This document shows, in pieces, positions 29,408 to 42,283 of a DNA stretch of 64,000 nt. This DNA comes from Leucocoprinus leucothites (taxonomy: Eukaryota; Basidiomycota; Agaricomycetes; Agaricales; Agaricaceae). The stretch is from assembly GCA_013368445.1 (NCBI GenBank), contig JAACJO010000007.1, positions 1,922,001-1,986,000 of the forward strand, written 5' to 3'. The position numbers and the translations under genes were made by a program. How positions within the stretch are numbered: the first letter of the stretch is position 1; every line of letters starts with the position of its first letter. Below the pieces are notes generated by a model that was not told where the DNA came from, ran no database searches, and worked only from the letters and a program-made list of their open reading frames with translations.

Positions 29408-29967
29408 CAGAATCAAAAACAACACCATGGTCCAACGTCCGTGAACGAAAGAAGCGTTGAACGGAATGAACATTGGTTCTGAAAACCCGAGTCAAACCTC
29501 AAGGCCTCACCGCAAGCCCATACGAGTAATCCACCCAATGACCGTGATCACACGAGCCCAAATCCAGCGTCATTACACACGAAAGGAATCCAACCCCTTC
29601 TCAAGAAATTCTCCTTCTCCTCCTACCCAAAGAAAAGTCAGTCCGAGCTCGGGGCGGAAAGGAACGGCCCGTCAATTGGAGTAGATTCAGAAACAGCACC
29701 ATAGTCCATGCAATGAACGAAGTAAGCATTGAACGGAATAATCATCGGCTCTGAAAGGAGTCCAAGCCCAAACTTCACCGCAAGTCCATACGAGTAATCC
29801 ACCCAATGACCGTGATCACACGAGCCCAAATCCAGCCACGGCGTTGGCACTACACACGGAATGAATCCAACCCCTTCTCAAGAAGTTCTCCTTCTCCTAC
29901 CCAAAGAAAAGCCTCTCTTTTCCGAGTCCGGGCTCGGGGCGAAAAAAAAAACGGCCCGCCAGTTAAA
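29408..29967. repeat. Tandem direct duplication, two units of about 275 bp
   Basis: Unit A (29408-29681) and unit B (29682-29967) start with cagaatcaaaaacaac and tagattcagaaacagc, and both contain tacgagtaatccaccc and caaccccttctcaagaa. Each ends with a GGGGCG..ACGGCCCG stretch. The copies differ by substitutions and small indels, so the duplication is not very recent. I see no coding function. Confidence 0.85.
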
Positions 29968-31195
29968 TCCTCCGGAATCCATCGGGCATCCAGGATTCCT
30001 TCAAGTACACGTACGGGTTGTCACCGAGTTGAACTTGTTCCACGGAGCACATTACTCAGTTGTAAAAGCCCATTTAATTCAGGCCCCGGCGACAATCACC
30101 GTCTCATACGATCCATTTAATTCAACACATCGGCGAAATCAAAAACCTACAGGTGGGCAAGCGAGTAAGCACCTGAAAGTCCGGCTATGTGAATTTACAT
30201 ACGATGACGAGAAACCTGATCCAAGCAAGCTAGAAGTGAGCAAGTGCTCCCCACCGGGAGGGGGGAGGGTTTCGGTGCATCATTTTTCCTATCCTCACCT
30301 CAACTCACCAGGGAGCACAACATGCACCACCTCGACACCACGCTTCCCCAAAGTTCCAATCCAACCCCCAACAGCTCCTCACGAATTATGAATCATACCT
30401 CATTACATTATATCATCCATTCCGTAAAATATATCCACCAATCCACACAGTGCATGGGGAAGGAGGAGAAAAAAATCACACCACAAAATCATTATGATAA
30501 TGCACACATATAGAACTGTACAGTGGACAAACGGCAACACCAACAGCCGACTCAACGTCTTACGTGCTTATCTACAGCCTTTATGCTTGAACATTTGCTT
30601 ATACCCGAGTTAACCGTGTCCATTCTGATTGCATTGATGATCGTCCAGTTGCCGGATCATAATTCCGCTAACCAATCACATCGCTCGCATTGGATGCCGA
30701 ATATCGAATTTGATAATGGTTCACTCTGACTCAGGGGGGTTATTATGTCAAGTTCACAAGTCAATCGGATGTATATCATCCTCCATGTGTTGAGGACAAA
30801 CGACGATGATAAAACTCTACAAACACGTATGTTATGTATGTACGGAAAACAAGCATTAAGGAAACAAGTGTCAGGACGAGACAAGTCGATCTACGGCAAA
30901 ATGGTGGAGGGGGTAACGCGTATGAGGGGAAAAGCAATAGGTACATATGGGCAACGGCGAGAGTGAGAAATACTAGATGGTCAATTAAACCACCAAACAA
31001 CATAATAACTAAGGGCCTATGGTAAAGAAAGAAAAAGAAAAAAATGCTGCATGGGATACAATTACAAGCATAATGTGAGGGTGAAGCCAAGAGACCAACA
31101 TGAGAGAGACAGAGAGAATATACAGTGATTGAATAAGGATACCGAGGCAAGAGACCGGCGAAGCAAGCAGGGTAAGACAAGAGGAGTAATACTTT
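29968..31195. other. Gap without a recognisable gene
   Basis: A plus-strand frame starting inside unit B of the tandem repeat (29861-30391) is open for 176 codons, but unit A does not keep its ATG and it has no motif, so I do not call it. The right end includes the 3' flank of the FYVE gene. Confidence 0.4.
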
Positions 31196-32226
31196 TCAGA
31201 ACGTCGAGATGGTGATAGGACCTCCTCGTGTCGTCCAGTCGTCCTCCTCTGGAATGTCCTTGGGAGGGAAACGATACTGGAAATCGCCGTCTTTGACAAC
31301 GGGATTAAGTTTGCGTAATCTCGCCTCTTCCTCCTCGCGCTCCATCTCAATCTCAAAGGGTGCCTTGCCACCGGGCGGACGGTAGCCTGAAAGGACAGGC
31401 TCCTGCTTGGGCTCCCATCGACCTCCACCAGTAGCTTTACAAAGCACGCTCGATCTCCGAAGGGGTATGCGTCAAGCTCGCCGTAAGACTTTTCGACAAG
31501 GTCGAGGTTGACAGAGAGAGGTTTGTGTGTATTACGAAGGGAGGAGCGGCGCGTGCAGGGCTGTGATGAAGGGTGGTGGATACGATGGGAGGAAGAAGAG
31601 GAATTGAGACTGGAGGAACTAGGCGCAGTGCGAAGGGAACGCGTCTTGCGTTTGAATGCAGGAGGGATGTGTGAAGAAGAGGAAGATGAAGCTATGGATC
31701 GCTCATCGTCACTGGTAGAGGTAGACGAAGAGGTGGAAGGGTTAGGCGAGAGAGGATATCTGAGGAGAGAAATGGGGTGCGAGAGGGTACGCTTGAAATC
31801 GGGGCGTTGGGGAGTGCGCGGGGTGGCAGGCTGTCCATGAATCTGATCATAGCAATCATCGCAGACGCGTGAATCTTGGACAGGGGAGGTAGGAGAGTCA
31901 AAAGTGGAGATGGGGACATTGCGAGGAGGAAGGAGAAAGTCGAGGTTCGTGGTGTCGAGAAGAGGGGTAGACCTGGAAGTACAGGCCTGGCAAAAGACAC
32001 CACCACACTTTCTGCAATGATGACGGCGCTCAAATAGAGTAAAACCGACACGGCAGTAGAAGTTGTCGCAATGAGACGCGAGGGCATCAGGCTGGTGATA
32101 GCACGTGAGCCAAAGAGCAGACCAGGGAAACAGACAAAAACGTACCTTCCAGAGATGGCGAGGAAGCAGAACGGCAAGGTGCTCGTTGGGGCGGGGGAGA
32201 TTTGTGGTGTTGAGAGCGATGGACAT
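31196..32226 (-). CDS. FYVE zinc-finger protein (putative PI3P-binding)
   Basis: FYVE fingers bind phosphatidylinositol 3-phosphate on endosomes and vacuoles. The start at 32226 reads MSIALNTTNLPRPNEHL and leads to RHLWK. A 54-bp intron (32092-32145, GTACGT..CACCAG) has no stop and keeps frame; removing it gives the expected W-x-x-D arrangement (WKPDALASHC). The FYVE core follows: CDNFYCRVGFTLF, then ERRHHCRKCGGVFCQAC, then RVCDDCYDQIHG. The rest is a Ser-rich, probably disordered region and a C-terminal acidic/proline segment ending GGPITISTF. Near 31440 the frame moves from AYPFGDRACF to EPVLSGYRPPGG. A GTAAAG..CAAGCAG intron would fit the phase but is only 38 bp, so the junction is uncertain. 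The short finger protein resembles Pib1-like or endosomal adaptor proteins. Confidence 0.75.
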
Positions 32227-33770
32227 GGCGGGGAGGGAGGGCTTGGGTTATGTGTAGAAGGGGGAGTATGAGGCTGGAGAGGACTTATATCCATCCCCTC
32301 CCAGGCAACCACAGATCTCGATTCAGATCTCTGAGATCTAGCTCGGAATAATCCTCCCTGTCACGCGTCACAGCCGAGAAAAGTCCTCTGCCGCGGACAC
32401 ATGCTTCCTCTCCCAGATCCACTCGGCCCGTGCCGTATCCCCCGCCTAATCCTCTCACCGTCCACCTACCACCATCGCGAACCACGGACACCCACGAGGC
32501 CAGATGTCTTGGTCTACTCTACACATCCCTCATCCACTGAAACACACCCCACCCGAGTAACCACCGTCCTAGTCTACGTGCCTGTATTCGATCTAGCTAG
32601 AAGTCCCATGTCCTTAGTCTCCTTAGCGTATCCGTTGCCTGAATACCATTGAACCCCGCCGTCTCTATTCGCGTCAGTATAGCCAGGGCTCATCCAAGAC
32701 CCGTCTCATAGGCTTCGGCCTCCGTGCTTCACTGCCACCACGACTCATTGCCCAGTATGCACAGCACACCTGCAAAAACCTTTCAACCTCCACCACCGTT
32801 AATTATCCTGTTTCTTTGCACTACCGAACCGGAAAGCTTCCGACTGACCGACTGACCGACTGACCGACTCCTCGCCCCTCTTTCAACTCCAACTCGCCAA
32901 GGCCCGTGCGCTACTTGATCCATCCCCGAACGGAAGATGCAGGTCCACCATCACCAATCCGATTGGCTCACTCCAATATCCTCCGAACCCACGATGACAA
33001 CCGCTAAGCTTCACCCACACACACTCCCCAACCCTTGATATTCCTTACATACACTCTCGTGTGCCATACCCCCCTCGAGAGTGAGAGACTTGTAGCGCAA
33101 CGCCCAGCCGACGCTAAACTCGAATTATATGATGACTTACCTACGGTCCGGCGGAGGACGGTGCGAACTCCCATACAAACCGGACAGAGAGACCTCCATC
33201 TGGATAGAACACTTTACATACAAGTACTGTTACGCGTCTAAACTCACGGCGCGCCCAAGTTCCTCCAGACTAGATTTGTCTTCATACGTACACCGCAGAG
33301 CATCTTCCATCTTCCCTCCATTTCAACTCATAATTAACTTTTGACAGTCCTTTATTCCTTATTATCTATATCCCTTTCATCCCCGCTCCTCATATGTTAA
33401 TGATTGCATCCAGCAACGCTGAACGATAAGCTCAATGCATAAATCTGACAACACACTCCGTGACGGTATATGTGTGTCCTCACATCCCAAGTTCTCAACT
33501 TACTATCCCTCTTGCGTCGAGCGTCAACCTTCCAAATCCAGTATCCCTCATTTTCTCGTACCCTCCCGACCCCTAGCGATGTTAAGGGACATACAACTGT
33601 CGTCAAGCAAGATCAAAACCAAGATTCACACTATATTCATATTTTTCCCAGCATCAGCCATGCATCTCCTCATGAACCTGACTTTTAGTACCAGACCCTT
33701 ACTTGAAATGCCTTCAAGTGAATGTATTACCCGCCGTCGTCGCCAATTCACTCTTCATGATATCCCTTGC
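32227..33770. other. Gap: FYVE promoter region and a short tandem repeat
   Basis: The left part is the 5' flank of the FYVE gene. At 32841-32868 there are three copies of CGACTGAC plus a partial fourth. No gene is recognised elsewhere. Confidence 0.5.
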
Positions 33771-33908
33771 TCAGACTGCCAATCGTAGGTTCACCTCCTT
33801 CGTCTCTCGTAATCCTTTGTGCACGTCGTCCGTCTCCCCCGCGCTGTTCTTGCTTATGACATCCCATTCCGGCTCGGAAAGTCTCGAACCTGGCACCTTT
33901 TCCGCCAT
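33771..33908 (-). CDS. Candidate small protein or first exon (45 codons)
   Basis: An ATG at 33908 opens a 45-codon frame reading MAEKVPGSRLSEPEWDV and ending in LRLAV before TGA at 33771. The composition (Glu, Lys, Asp, Trp, few rare residues) looks more like protein than its surroundings. A GTGAAC donor within the last codons could lead to a second small exon. I know no matching family, and chance is a real alternative. Confidence 0.2.
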   Translation of the reverse strand: MAEKVPGSRLSEPEWDVISKNSAGETDDVHKGLRETKEVNLRLAV

Positions 33909-34868
33909 GTTGTCGGTAAGTATCCGGTAATTCAAAGTAGCATATTATTTGAATTGATATCCTGAATGCGTGCACTCTTATAGAGTGCCGCCACAGGAGG
34001 TGTTCAGCCACACTAGGCTGTTACATCCGAGCTTCCGGCAGCGGCAAAACAGTGAGTGATAACGTTGACGATATGTACTGCTGCTAGTTATGAACTTTTT
34101 GTGACGAGTGTCGCGTGTCGGCGGCGGAGCATGCGATACAAAACATATCCGACTCGAGGGCTATTACGATAACTTCGGGAGGTGGACTAATAAGGACAAC
34201 CACCATAGCAGCTTTGGTTAAAACATACCATCCATTCATTAAATTAATGAGAGCTCATTTGAAGAATAATCCAACCCAGGCGTATATGAATGAACAACAC
34301 ACTTGAAAGCTATTCAATCCGCCACATGACCCACAGATATCAGTGATTGGTAGTCCAGGACCACAGCAATGGGGTATATCGGTCAACGGACGACGGAAGG
34401 AATACTAATGGGTCAGATATTTGACTGCTAAACTGGTTGAGTAGCTGTTCCCCCATACCCCGGACAACCCGTAAGTGACGATCGTTAGTTTTACAACAGC
34501 CTCCAGCCGTCGGCGCCAAATGAGCATGGACTAAGTTCGTGACAATGAACATGCCGTTCGTTGGCCAAAGTCCCCACCGAACGGCAGAAACAGCTCCCCC
34601 TGACAGTACCCAATTGTCTAAACTTTGTTTAGTTCGGATTTTACTCGCGACTTATCAAACAACAGCAACATTCAACGAGTTCTCAGACTCTCCGCTTTCA
34701 CGATTTGATGCTCATGCGCCATTTATGTCCACGAGCGCCTGTTAACGCTGGAGCAATAAGGCGTCTCCAACGCCAACGGATTCAATAAAATGATGTATTC
34801 GCTCTTCGAAGCTCGACGTATGTATATACTTAGACCCCGCCCTCAGCCAATGATGATCCACAATCACG
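33909..34868. other. Gap without a recognisable gene
   Basis: I see only short open frames with no motif. A TATA-like gtatgtatatac lies about 50 bp upstream of the candidate ATG at 34869. Confidence 0.4.
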
Positions 34869-35297
34869 ATGACAACTCCTAATGTGTCTCGGCGGCCGCA
34901 GTCTCTCAATGATAAACGACTGAATGCTGCTTTCCACGCCGAACTTCGAAGTCAAACCGAAGTCTCCAAAAGCCTTATACCTTACACCCTTTTAAGTACA
35001 TCCAATCTCGGGATTGGTTTTATTCAAGATTCAACAAAACGGGCGTATACTGCATTCCTCGCCGGGAGACTAGATAACCCGGTGGACTTCGAACTTGATT
35101 CCCAGAGTCTCCAACATTTTACTCCATCACCCTCTACATCATCATGTACTGTATGTAGTAGTGGCTCGGTCTCACCACCACTGGTAAGAAAGCTGAACAT
35201 CATACAAAGCGTAAGTAGTACATACTACTTCTTATGATGATACCTCCACACCGTGACTTCCGAGAAACGGCGGCAGCCCGCGTGTGAGCGCCAATAG
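34869..35297 (+). CDS. Candidate two-exon hypothetical protein
   Basis: An ATG at 34869 opens a frame of about 116 codons (MTTPNVSRRPQSLNDKRL, a Ser/Thr/Pro-rich middle, then KLNIIQS). It reaches a consensus GTAAGT donor in phase 0 near 35211. An acceptor (GGCGGCAG) near 35276 would add only PACERQ before TAG at 35297. A TATA-like element lies upstream. I recognise no domain. It is supported only by the start, donor and composition. Confidence 0.25.
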
Positions 35298-38200
35298 CTT
35301 GAGTGAGTGGATCAGATCATCATGATGAGCTCTCGTTACCACCACCACCAGCGGGCCTTGTTAGTTATGGAGGATATTCTTAGTCCATTTTCTTCAAATT
35401 CCTTTAGAGGGCATTTTAATCCCAGAGTAACGGGTTCTTTTGGAGCTCAAGCTTGGACATTGATAACGATGCAGTCCCCGAGCCCGACTCCGATTCTAAC
35501 GAAGTGACTGTTAAGTGGCATTTCGAGTCAAGAAAGTCACAGTAACTCCTACGAGACGGCGACGGACGGGGGTACTATCATAAACATGGGATGACGCGTC
35601 CATAGTAGTATCAACTTGACTCCTTCCCCGGATCTTGAAAAGAGAGCGCTCATACCACTACTTATCCGCATTGGTCTACACATAAGCTTTTTTTGATATC
35701 ATCTTGACTTGATGTAGTAGTACTACATGGTGCAGATGGATCATCAGAACCTCTATCTATCTAGCCATCTACTACTTAGGTTCCCATCAATCTATTTCCG
35801 CCCATGTGGGGGTAAAACATCGATATACGGTGGCCAACGGGGCAAACTTTGTACTCTGCGCAACTATAAATTACTTGATCCAAGATATTATATTATTATC
35901 AACGCTGCGCTCAAGTACTGTATAGCTTGAATAGATAGATAAGATTAAACAGATAAATTGGTGTTGTTCATGTTGTATGACTCTGACTAAGACTCGGACT
36001 AGAATTACAGCTCTTAATTGTCCTGCCGAGCGAGAAGAATTTCATATGCACTAAAAAGTGCTGTACAACACTTTTTATGAACAAGAGGATTTCATTTCAT
36101 TAATTACTGACCGATGTTTAATTCACTTTATCTCCCACATCTCCGAATAAACCTTGCTTGGGCGTGGTGGCTAATCGACTTAGTAACCACCATGATCACC
36201 CTTGTTAATGACGAGTGATTTACGACGTATGATATCACAACCCTAGAGTGAATACCACCCCGAACACAATGAGCCAAACGGATCTTGAACTCCTTTGCAC
36301 TTGACTCTCTCGCAAGTCGCCGGGCCTTGGAGGCGTCACCCACCACGTTGCACTGTGCCTTTACATTTTGGCGATACAGAGGTCGAACCCAGGCGTCTAG
36401 ACCTGGACCATTTTCAAAACTCATCCACACATCCACTACTTGTGACATCCGCGCTGTGCTGGCAAAACCCTCATTTTCCCTAGCCCGGGCCGGGAGAGAC
36501 AAGCAGATGATGCAAGGTCCAAGTAAACATTCCTTCAAACGGCTTGTCTGACGAAGTAAAGCAACACCCACTACCGCATAAACTGTTCTCGTGCAAGTTT
36601 TTCTTTCTAATTCAAGTTTGGTCATGAGGCAGGGCAGTGGCAGTGTTTGCCCTCCTATTCAATAACCCGTGAGCGTGACCCGGCGTCTGACCTCAAGAAA
36701 AGAATTAACTCAATACCGCCCGGATCAGCGCCATGAACTTCAATTGGATTATGTCTTTCCATTCCGTTAACGTCTAAACATCCCTCATCGTCACCACGGG
36801 TTGTAGCCAACACTCCCCGCCGAACAGCCGAAGTTCATCGATCATCGTTGGTACCCCTAATGTCCTCGAAATGAACCACGTTTCTATCTTGGACCAGTGC
36901 GAACGCCTCGCATAGTTGATAAAAAAGGACTTATAGGGGACTTACCCCACATTTACATCCTCAAACAATCCGTAATCTCCGCGGCGGGCCTTTATTGCTT
37001 GACGACGAGGCGGCAACATGACATTCGAGCCCACGAATTTAGGGGAGATCGAAACTGGATACTGTAACACCCACTGAGCGATAGCCGATCCCTCGAATTT
37101 CTATATGGGGTATCTTGCCGAAGTCTACCACCCCTCAGAATCATCAAAGTACATCCAGGTTTGGAAGGCGGGACGTCTCGTTGTTCAATGCCGAGACTAA
37201 AGAATTTCCTGAATTGGAGTCGTCCTTTGTGTCTGTATGCACCCTCATCACTCTATGCTCAAGTGACTCGCAGAGACATCATCTTTGTTCGTGATCTGGT
37301 GCGTCATGGAAGAGGACTTGGGAATATACTATTAAATGACTCATTTACTGATTAATCAAAAAGCCCTCTTCGACTCCATCGTCCCGAGGTAGCAGCTTTG
37401 AGGGAGTTGAGCTGAGAGGACAAATACACCACCGTTCGTGCTAAAGCATATTCATATCTTTGATCGACTCCATAAACGGTCTACCAAAATAAGCCTCGGG
37501 TGATCTGCTATCCAACAGACTTTTCCTTTCGAGAGTAACTTAGTGCCTTGTTACTGAAAACGCACATTCCGCCAATGCAACACACAGGGATGTAAAAACG
37601 GGCTTACCCAAATCGACAATCTCCTAGTGACTTCCTGAAACCTTTTCACTCAACAAGCTCAAAGAAGTTCTCCGCTGTACTCGGGACAAGAGGAAGATGA
37701 TCACTAATGAGCTTCACTGAGTCAAGCTAAAGGAAGGTTGTGTGACACGGCGACCACACGGAACTATGATGCAACGAGGCGGAAGCGATGACGCATTAAG
37801 CTCAGGTCAACAGGCCTAAGTGTCAGAAAAGGTTGCAGGACAAGCTTAGAACGAGGAAAGAAGGGGTCAAAAGCATAGAATAAGGCTCATCTACTTTCAT
37901 AGTGTAAATGAGAGAGGTGACTGCGTTTGAAGGGACGACTGTTGAGCCTGAAACCGGTGTTTAGATTAATGATATCCATAGATAAGACAATGGATCCTTC
38001 AACAAGACTTGCAGCGTGGACTGCGAAGTCTCCGAACAAAGGAAGAGGAGCCCATCGTCGTGCGGCGTGCGGCCAAGGTAGGGGGCACCATGAGGAGCAC
38101 ACTCCGCAAATGTCTTTTCAAGGACTTTCTCTATGCCTCGTGTCCGTACCTCCGCGAAGGTTCAGAAACCATATCGAATAACTGCTAAGGGCCAAACTCC

Positions 38201-39748
38201 GTCTGAGTCCGTGCGGCGGAGTGTGTCAGGGTGTGGTCTTTATCGCTTAGCCTAGTATGTCGTGTAACGCTTTGGCCAAGTCACCGATACACACCTAATC
38301 AGGCTTCAGCTGAGTGGCTTTGATACATCAATCATAACAGCTTATTTGCACAGCAAAGTACTGAATTGAAGTGCTATAGATGTGTTCTAGATGAATTCAA
38401 CGATGATGATAAGGAAGTGGACTGAATTACACTTTGATATCAAATCTGCCTCGAGGCATATCTTAAAACCTGATACCAGCACTAGTATGAAGACACATTC
38501 TCATTGTAGATTCCTCAGCAGTACACGCCGCAAGTACAACACTGCAAATACCACGCCTCAATCGTTCAACCAACCCATAATAGTTGGCCGGTAATCAGCC
38601 ACCTACTGTCAACCCGAATAACACGAAAATCAAAGTTCTAATCAACAGACACAGCGGCTGTCCAACATAGCAAGCACATCTACTGAGATAAACAAATGCG
38701 GTAAACCAAAGCCCGGGGAGATGAGCCTCAGCTCTGATGTCCCTTGCCTCGTGTTTTGATCTCCGGAATGTGCTTCTCTCTCAAGGCGCGATTGCCGTGG
38801 GTCCGCTACGTATTGATTTAGTAGACCTGTTGTACGCCAAATATCTCAATTCTAAAAGTAGCCTGCCTCCGTGTTTAACAGAGTGACGAGATGGAAAATG
38901 CCGCAGAGGTGACGACACTACTAAACAGATACAGTTCTCACACGGCTGACAATTACCTCCAGGTTGGCAGAAGTGAGATCTAAAGCAACTATAGGGCCAT
39001 GTAGTATATACATAGCAAAGTTACGCACCACGCCGAGTACTCCCTCAGATTGAACTTCGCCTGATCCTTTCGTCAATCGGTTTGTCAGACATACACGTTA
39101 TTCATATCTTTGACATAAAGGATTTCCGCTATTCCTGATGTTTTTCCTCTCTTTTTCCCATTTAGCCTTCAGGGGGCGCAATGCTACCAATGCGCCTAGT
39201 AGCACCTGGACCAGCACCACCGACTCCAAGCATTCTTTCCTACAACGTGTCGGGGGAAGTAAAAAAGCACATGTGTAAGTCATTGTGGCGAGGGATGGGA
39301 GAATGTGACCATGGAGCGCTTAGTATGCACTTGCATCTAAACGCCAGTCTCAATGGTTCCACACAAATTCCATTATGTCCATCCGGCGTTCCAAGTTGAT
39401 CGGCTTGTCAACCTATCCTTCTTCCCACTCTATGTACCTCTCAACTTCTTTCCCCGTGATATCATCAGGAGCGCCCAAGGACGCTCGTCTCCACATATCT
39501 GCATCATCATCATCATCTTCTCTTTGAAATGGCCATAACTTCAACTCGCACCACCAAAACCTCTCGCCTCCGAGTCCGAGCTCATCATACCGAGAAGCCT
39601 GCTCCCTGTCTAGAGCTCCCTGTAATGATCAAGCATAATTCAGTTCCTAATCATATTTCGAACTCATCGGGAGACCTTCTGAACAAACGATAGGCAGGGT
39701 AGAGAAGGAAATTCTCTCTCGATAGCAAAGATAAAATGGCTGGTAGAC
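35298..39748. other. About 4.4 kb without a recognisable gene
   Basis: No exon series, RNA gene, transposon protein or terminal repeat was recognised. The 165-codon minus-strand frame at 36128-36625 overlaps an open plus-strand frame of similar quality and shows no motif. The right end is the 3' flank of the next gene. Confidence 0.5.
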
Positions 39749-42283
39749 TTAAGATAACACATACTCGGGGTCCAGTATATACCGCTCGACTACCCCCAGG
39801 AGCATCGTGAAGCCCGTATCATCAATCAAACACTCTCCTGTCACGCTGGTCATAGTGTTCGCAGATCCTGACCCCGCCATATCAGATACAGATGAATACA
39901 CCCCAAGTTCAACAGATTGACTTTCTCTTTCCGGTAAAGAAGTGCTCCCTGTAGTGGTAGTGGTCGTATTCAACCCCGACCCAGCTATCAAATATGGGAT
40001 AACCATCAGCATCATCAGTCTCATCGACATCAAGTGTGACGATAAAGGTGCAGATTCCTCACCGCCGGTTAACAACGTACATGTATTATTACTACAAGGC
40101 TTGTTGTTGTTGTCATCACGTAGTAGGGTGAGAGGTGTGAACTCAGGCTCTCGCCCACCAGGGTCTCCGACTTCGGATTCTTGGGAATTTATAGCATAGT
40201 GTTGTCCCTGCGCTTGAGAGTCCATTATAGCTTCTTCACGCCCACTGGCCAAAGACATTTCCGTATTAAGAACGCTAACTTTGTACTTTGACGCTATTGG
40301 TGCATGCGAGTCGGATTGACCCTCGGGGTTGTGGACGACGTTATTGCGTACGTTGTCAAACTTGGACTGATGATGGTGTTCGTTCAAATCTATTGTCTCA
40401 GGCTCGAGCACTTCTTCTCGACGAAAGCTAGCGCCGGGAAGTGAACACGAATTGGGATCGGTGTCCTTTAAGGTTTGGGTTGATGATAATGGTGGTACTA
40501 CTGGTTGGCATTTCAGAACGAGATCATAAAGCCCAGAGAGAATAGCCTCGTGAAGAAGACTTAGAAGCACCATCCCATCTCCGTCGTTACGCGTAACGTT
40601 CAAATCAGTAGCTTCTAGTGAAGAAGAAGCAGGCGTAAAAGCGGACAGCCCGGATCGCGCATTTGGGATTACGCCGATTGGGGACTTGAGTCCTTCAGGT
40701 ATAGGCAGATCAGCCAAAATGTGCATTAGACTGCACAAGTACCACAGAGTGTCCTTCGCAATAAGCCGCCGCTTCACACGTGCGGCGTAAAGTGGATCAG
40801 TTGAATCAGGCACCGTAGAACCCAGGACCCTAGCCTCTGCAGTCGTTCCATGGTTCCCAGAATCAGCTCCTCCAGGCTCAGTGTCCGGATCTTTGGCCCC
40901 TACGTCTACTTCTTCTGAGTTGAATAGAATCCTCTCCAGTTCACGAACGACTTCCAGGATCAAGGAGGCTTTAAGACTTGACAGACTGACGGCCCGTCGG
41001 GTACTAAGCGCATGATCTTCGCTACCCTTTCGGTTCAGCGAGCGTGAGGAAGAACCTAAGCGGAGGCTGTCGACAAGTGTTTGAAACAATCCCAAAAGGG
41101 CTGGACGAAGGTCTACTGAATGTAGGTTGTGCAGGGATTTATCCGGCCCATCGCGAGGGGTACGACTCGTGGAGTTATGAGGGGTCGATGATATATTGCC
41201 TAGCAAGTCCGAAAGAAAGCACATCGACATTCGTTTGAATGCTTGGATGATGGGACCAAACATGTCATTGATCAAGCAGTCGAAGATCTTGTCAACAAAT
41301 GAGAGTTCAAGCCGTCCCGCGATGTCGAGTTGCTGCGAGGTGGGTTTCGAGTGGAGGACAGTCACAATAACATGTTGCAAAACCCGACCAAGGGTAGCAA
41401 TCATCATCTGACTGGCCGAGGTAGGCCGTTCCAACACAGGGCGCAATATACGAGCGATGGTCCGCAGGGTATGCAACGTAGCACGAAGCAGAGTAGATTC
41501 ATCCTCCCCACGATCGTTGATCACTTTCTCAAACGCCCGTAACGCAAGCAACAACTGACTGTTCCGCGGAAAATCAACGACAATCTCTATTCAAAAACCA
41601 CGTATACCAATGATGTCAGTATCTACTCCCCGCACACCATGCAGTGTCACTTACGATCTTGCAACCCTTGGGTTACACTCTGAGGATCAGCGCGTGGGTA
41701 TGGTTGTGTACGCTGACTGGGCGCTATCACCGACATGACGTCAATATTCTTACCCGGAACTTTTTTCGTCTTGGCCTTTTTCTTGCTGGTGTTTGCGGGG
41801 ACAACACCCGAGCTCGCTTGTGCGATCGACGAAGCGACACTCGAGGTTATTTCTGGCACGGGGTCATTCCCACTCGCGCGTACAACGAGCAATTCTGGGT
41901 TCGGACGTCAGCTTCGAATGGTTCGGTTATCAAAAAGTCAACGGACTTGCCTGCCCGTTGATCATCGTATTTTTCGCGGAGCTGTTCAAGGTCACGCTCG
42001 AGTTTCAGAGCGTATGTTTTCCAACAGTAGTCCGCCGTCGGAGGAGCAGACTCAGATGGGGGAAATTTCGTGTGCAAGTGAAGCACATAAGCTAGGAAAG
42101 CATTTAGTTAAGTTGATAACTAGTTGCAATTCCTGCGCACACGACACAGAAAGATCATTTGGTTTAGACCTGAGAACAGATAATGCCTAAGTCTTACGTT
42201 AGAGATAAGAAGATAGTTGAAAGACAATCTCATACCACTGCTAGCCGCAGACGATCAGCATCTGATAAAGGTGAGGAGACCAT
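39749..42283 (-). CDS. Uncharacterised large protein; weak Mei4-like hypothesis
   Basis: The last exon is open for about 600 codons (41586-39749). It begins with an alpha-helical stretch, IVVDFPRNSQLLLALRAF and LHTLRTIARILRPVLE, and ends YILDPEYVLS. The preceding intron 41587-41654 joins in phase to an exon with a basic KKKAKTKKVP patch. An upstream exon reads CWKTYALKLERDLEQLREK, a short coiled coil. A possible first exon starts at ATG 42283 (MVSSPLSDADRLRLAV) before a GTATGA donor, but I could not join all 5' exons in one frame, so the start is tentative. The N-terminal pattern (a small helical segment, then W-K/R..LE..LR-K) resembles the N-terminus of the meiotic double-strand-break factor Mei4, and the long helical remainder is compatible with it. 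That is inference from pattern only. Confidence 0.6.

Noticed and set aside
29861..30391. 176-codon plus-strand open frame with ATG
   Set aside because: It begins within a tandem repeat whose other unit lacks the ATG; no motif and low-complexity Pro/Ser composition.
36128..36625. 165-codon minus-strand open frame
   Set aside because: An equally open plus-strand frame overlaps it; neither shows a motif or splice context.
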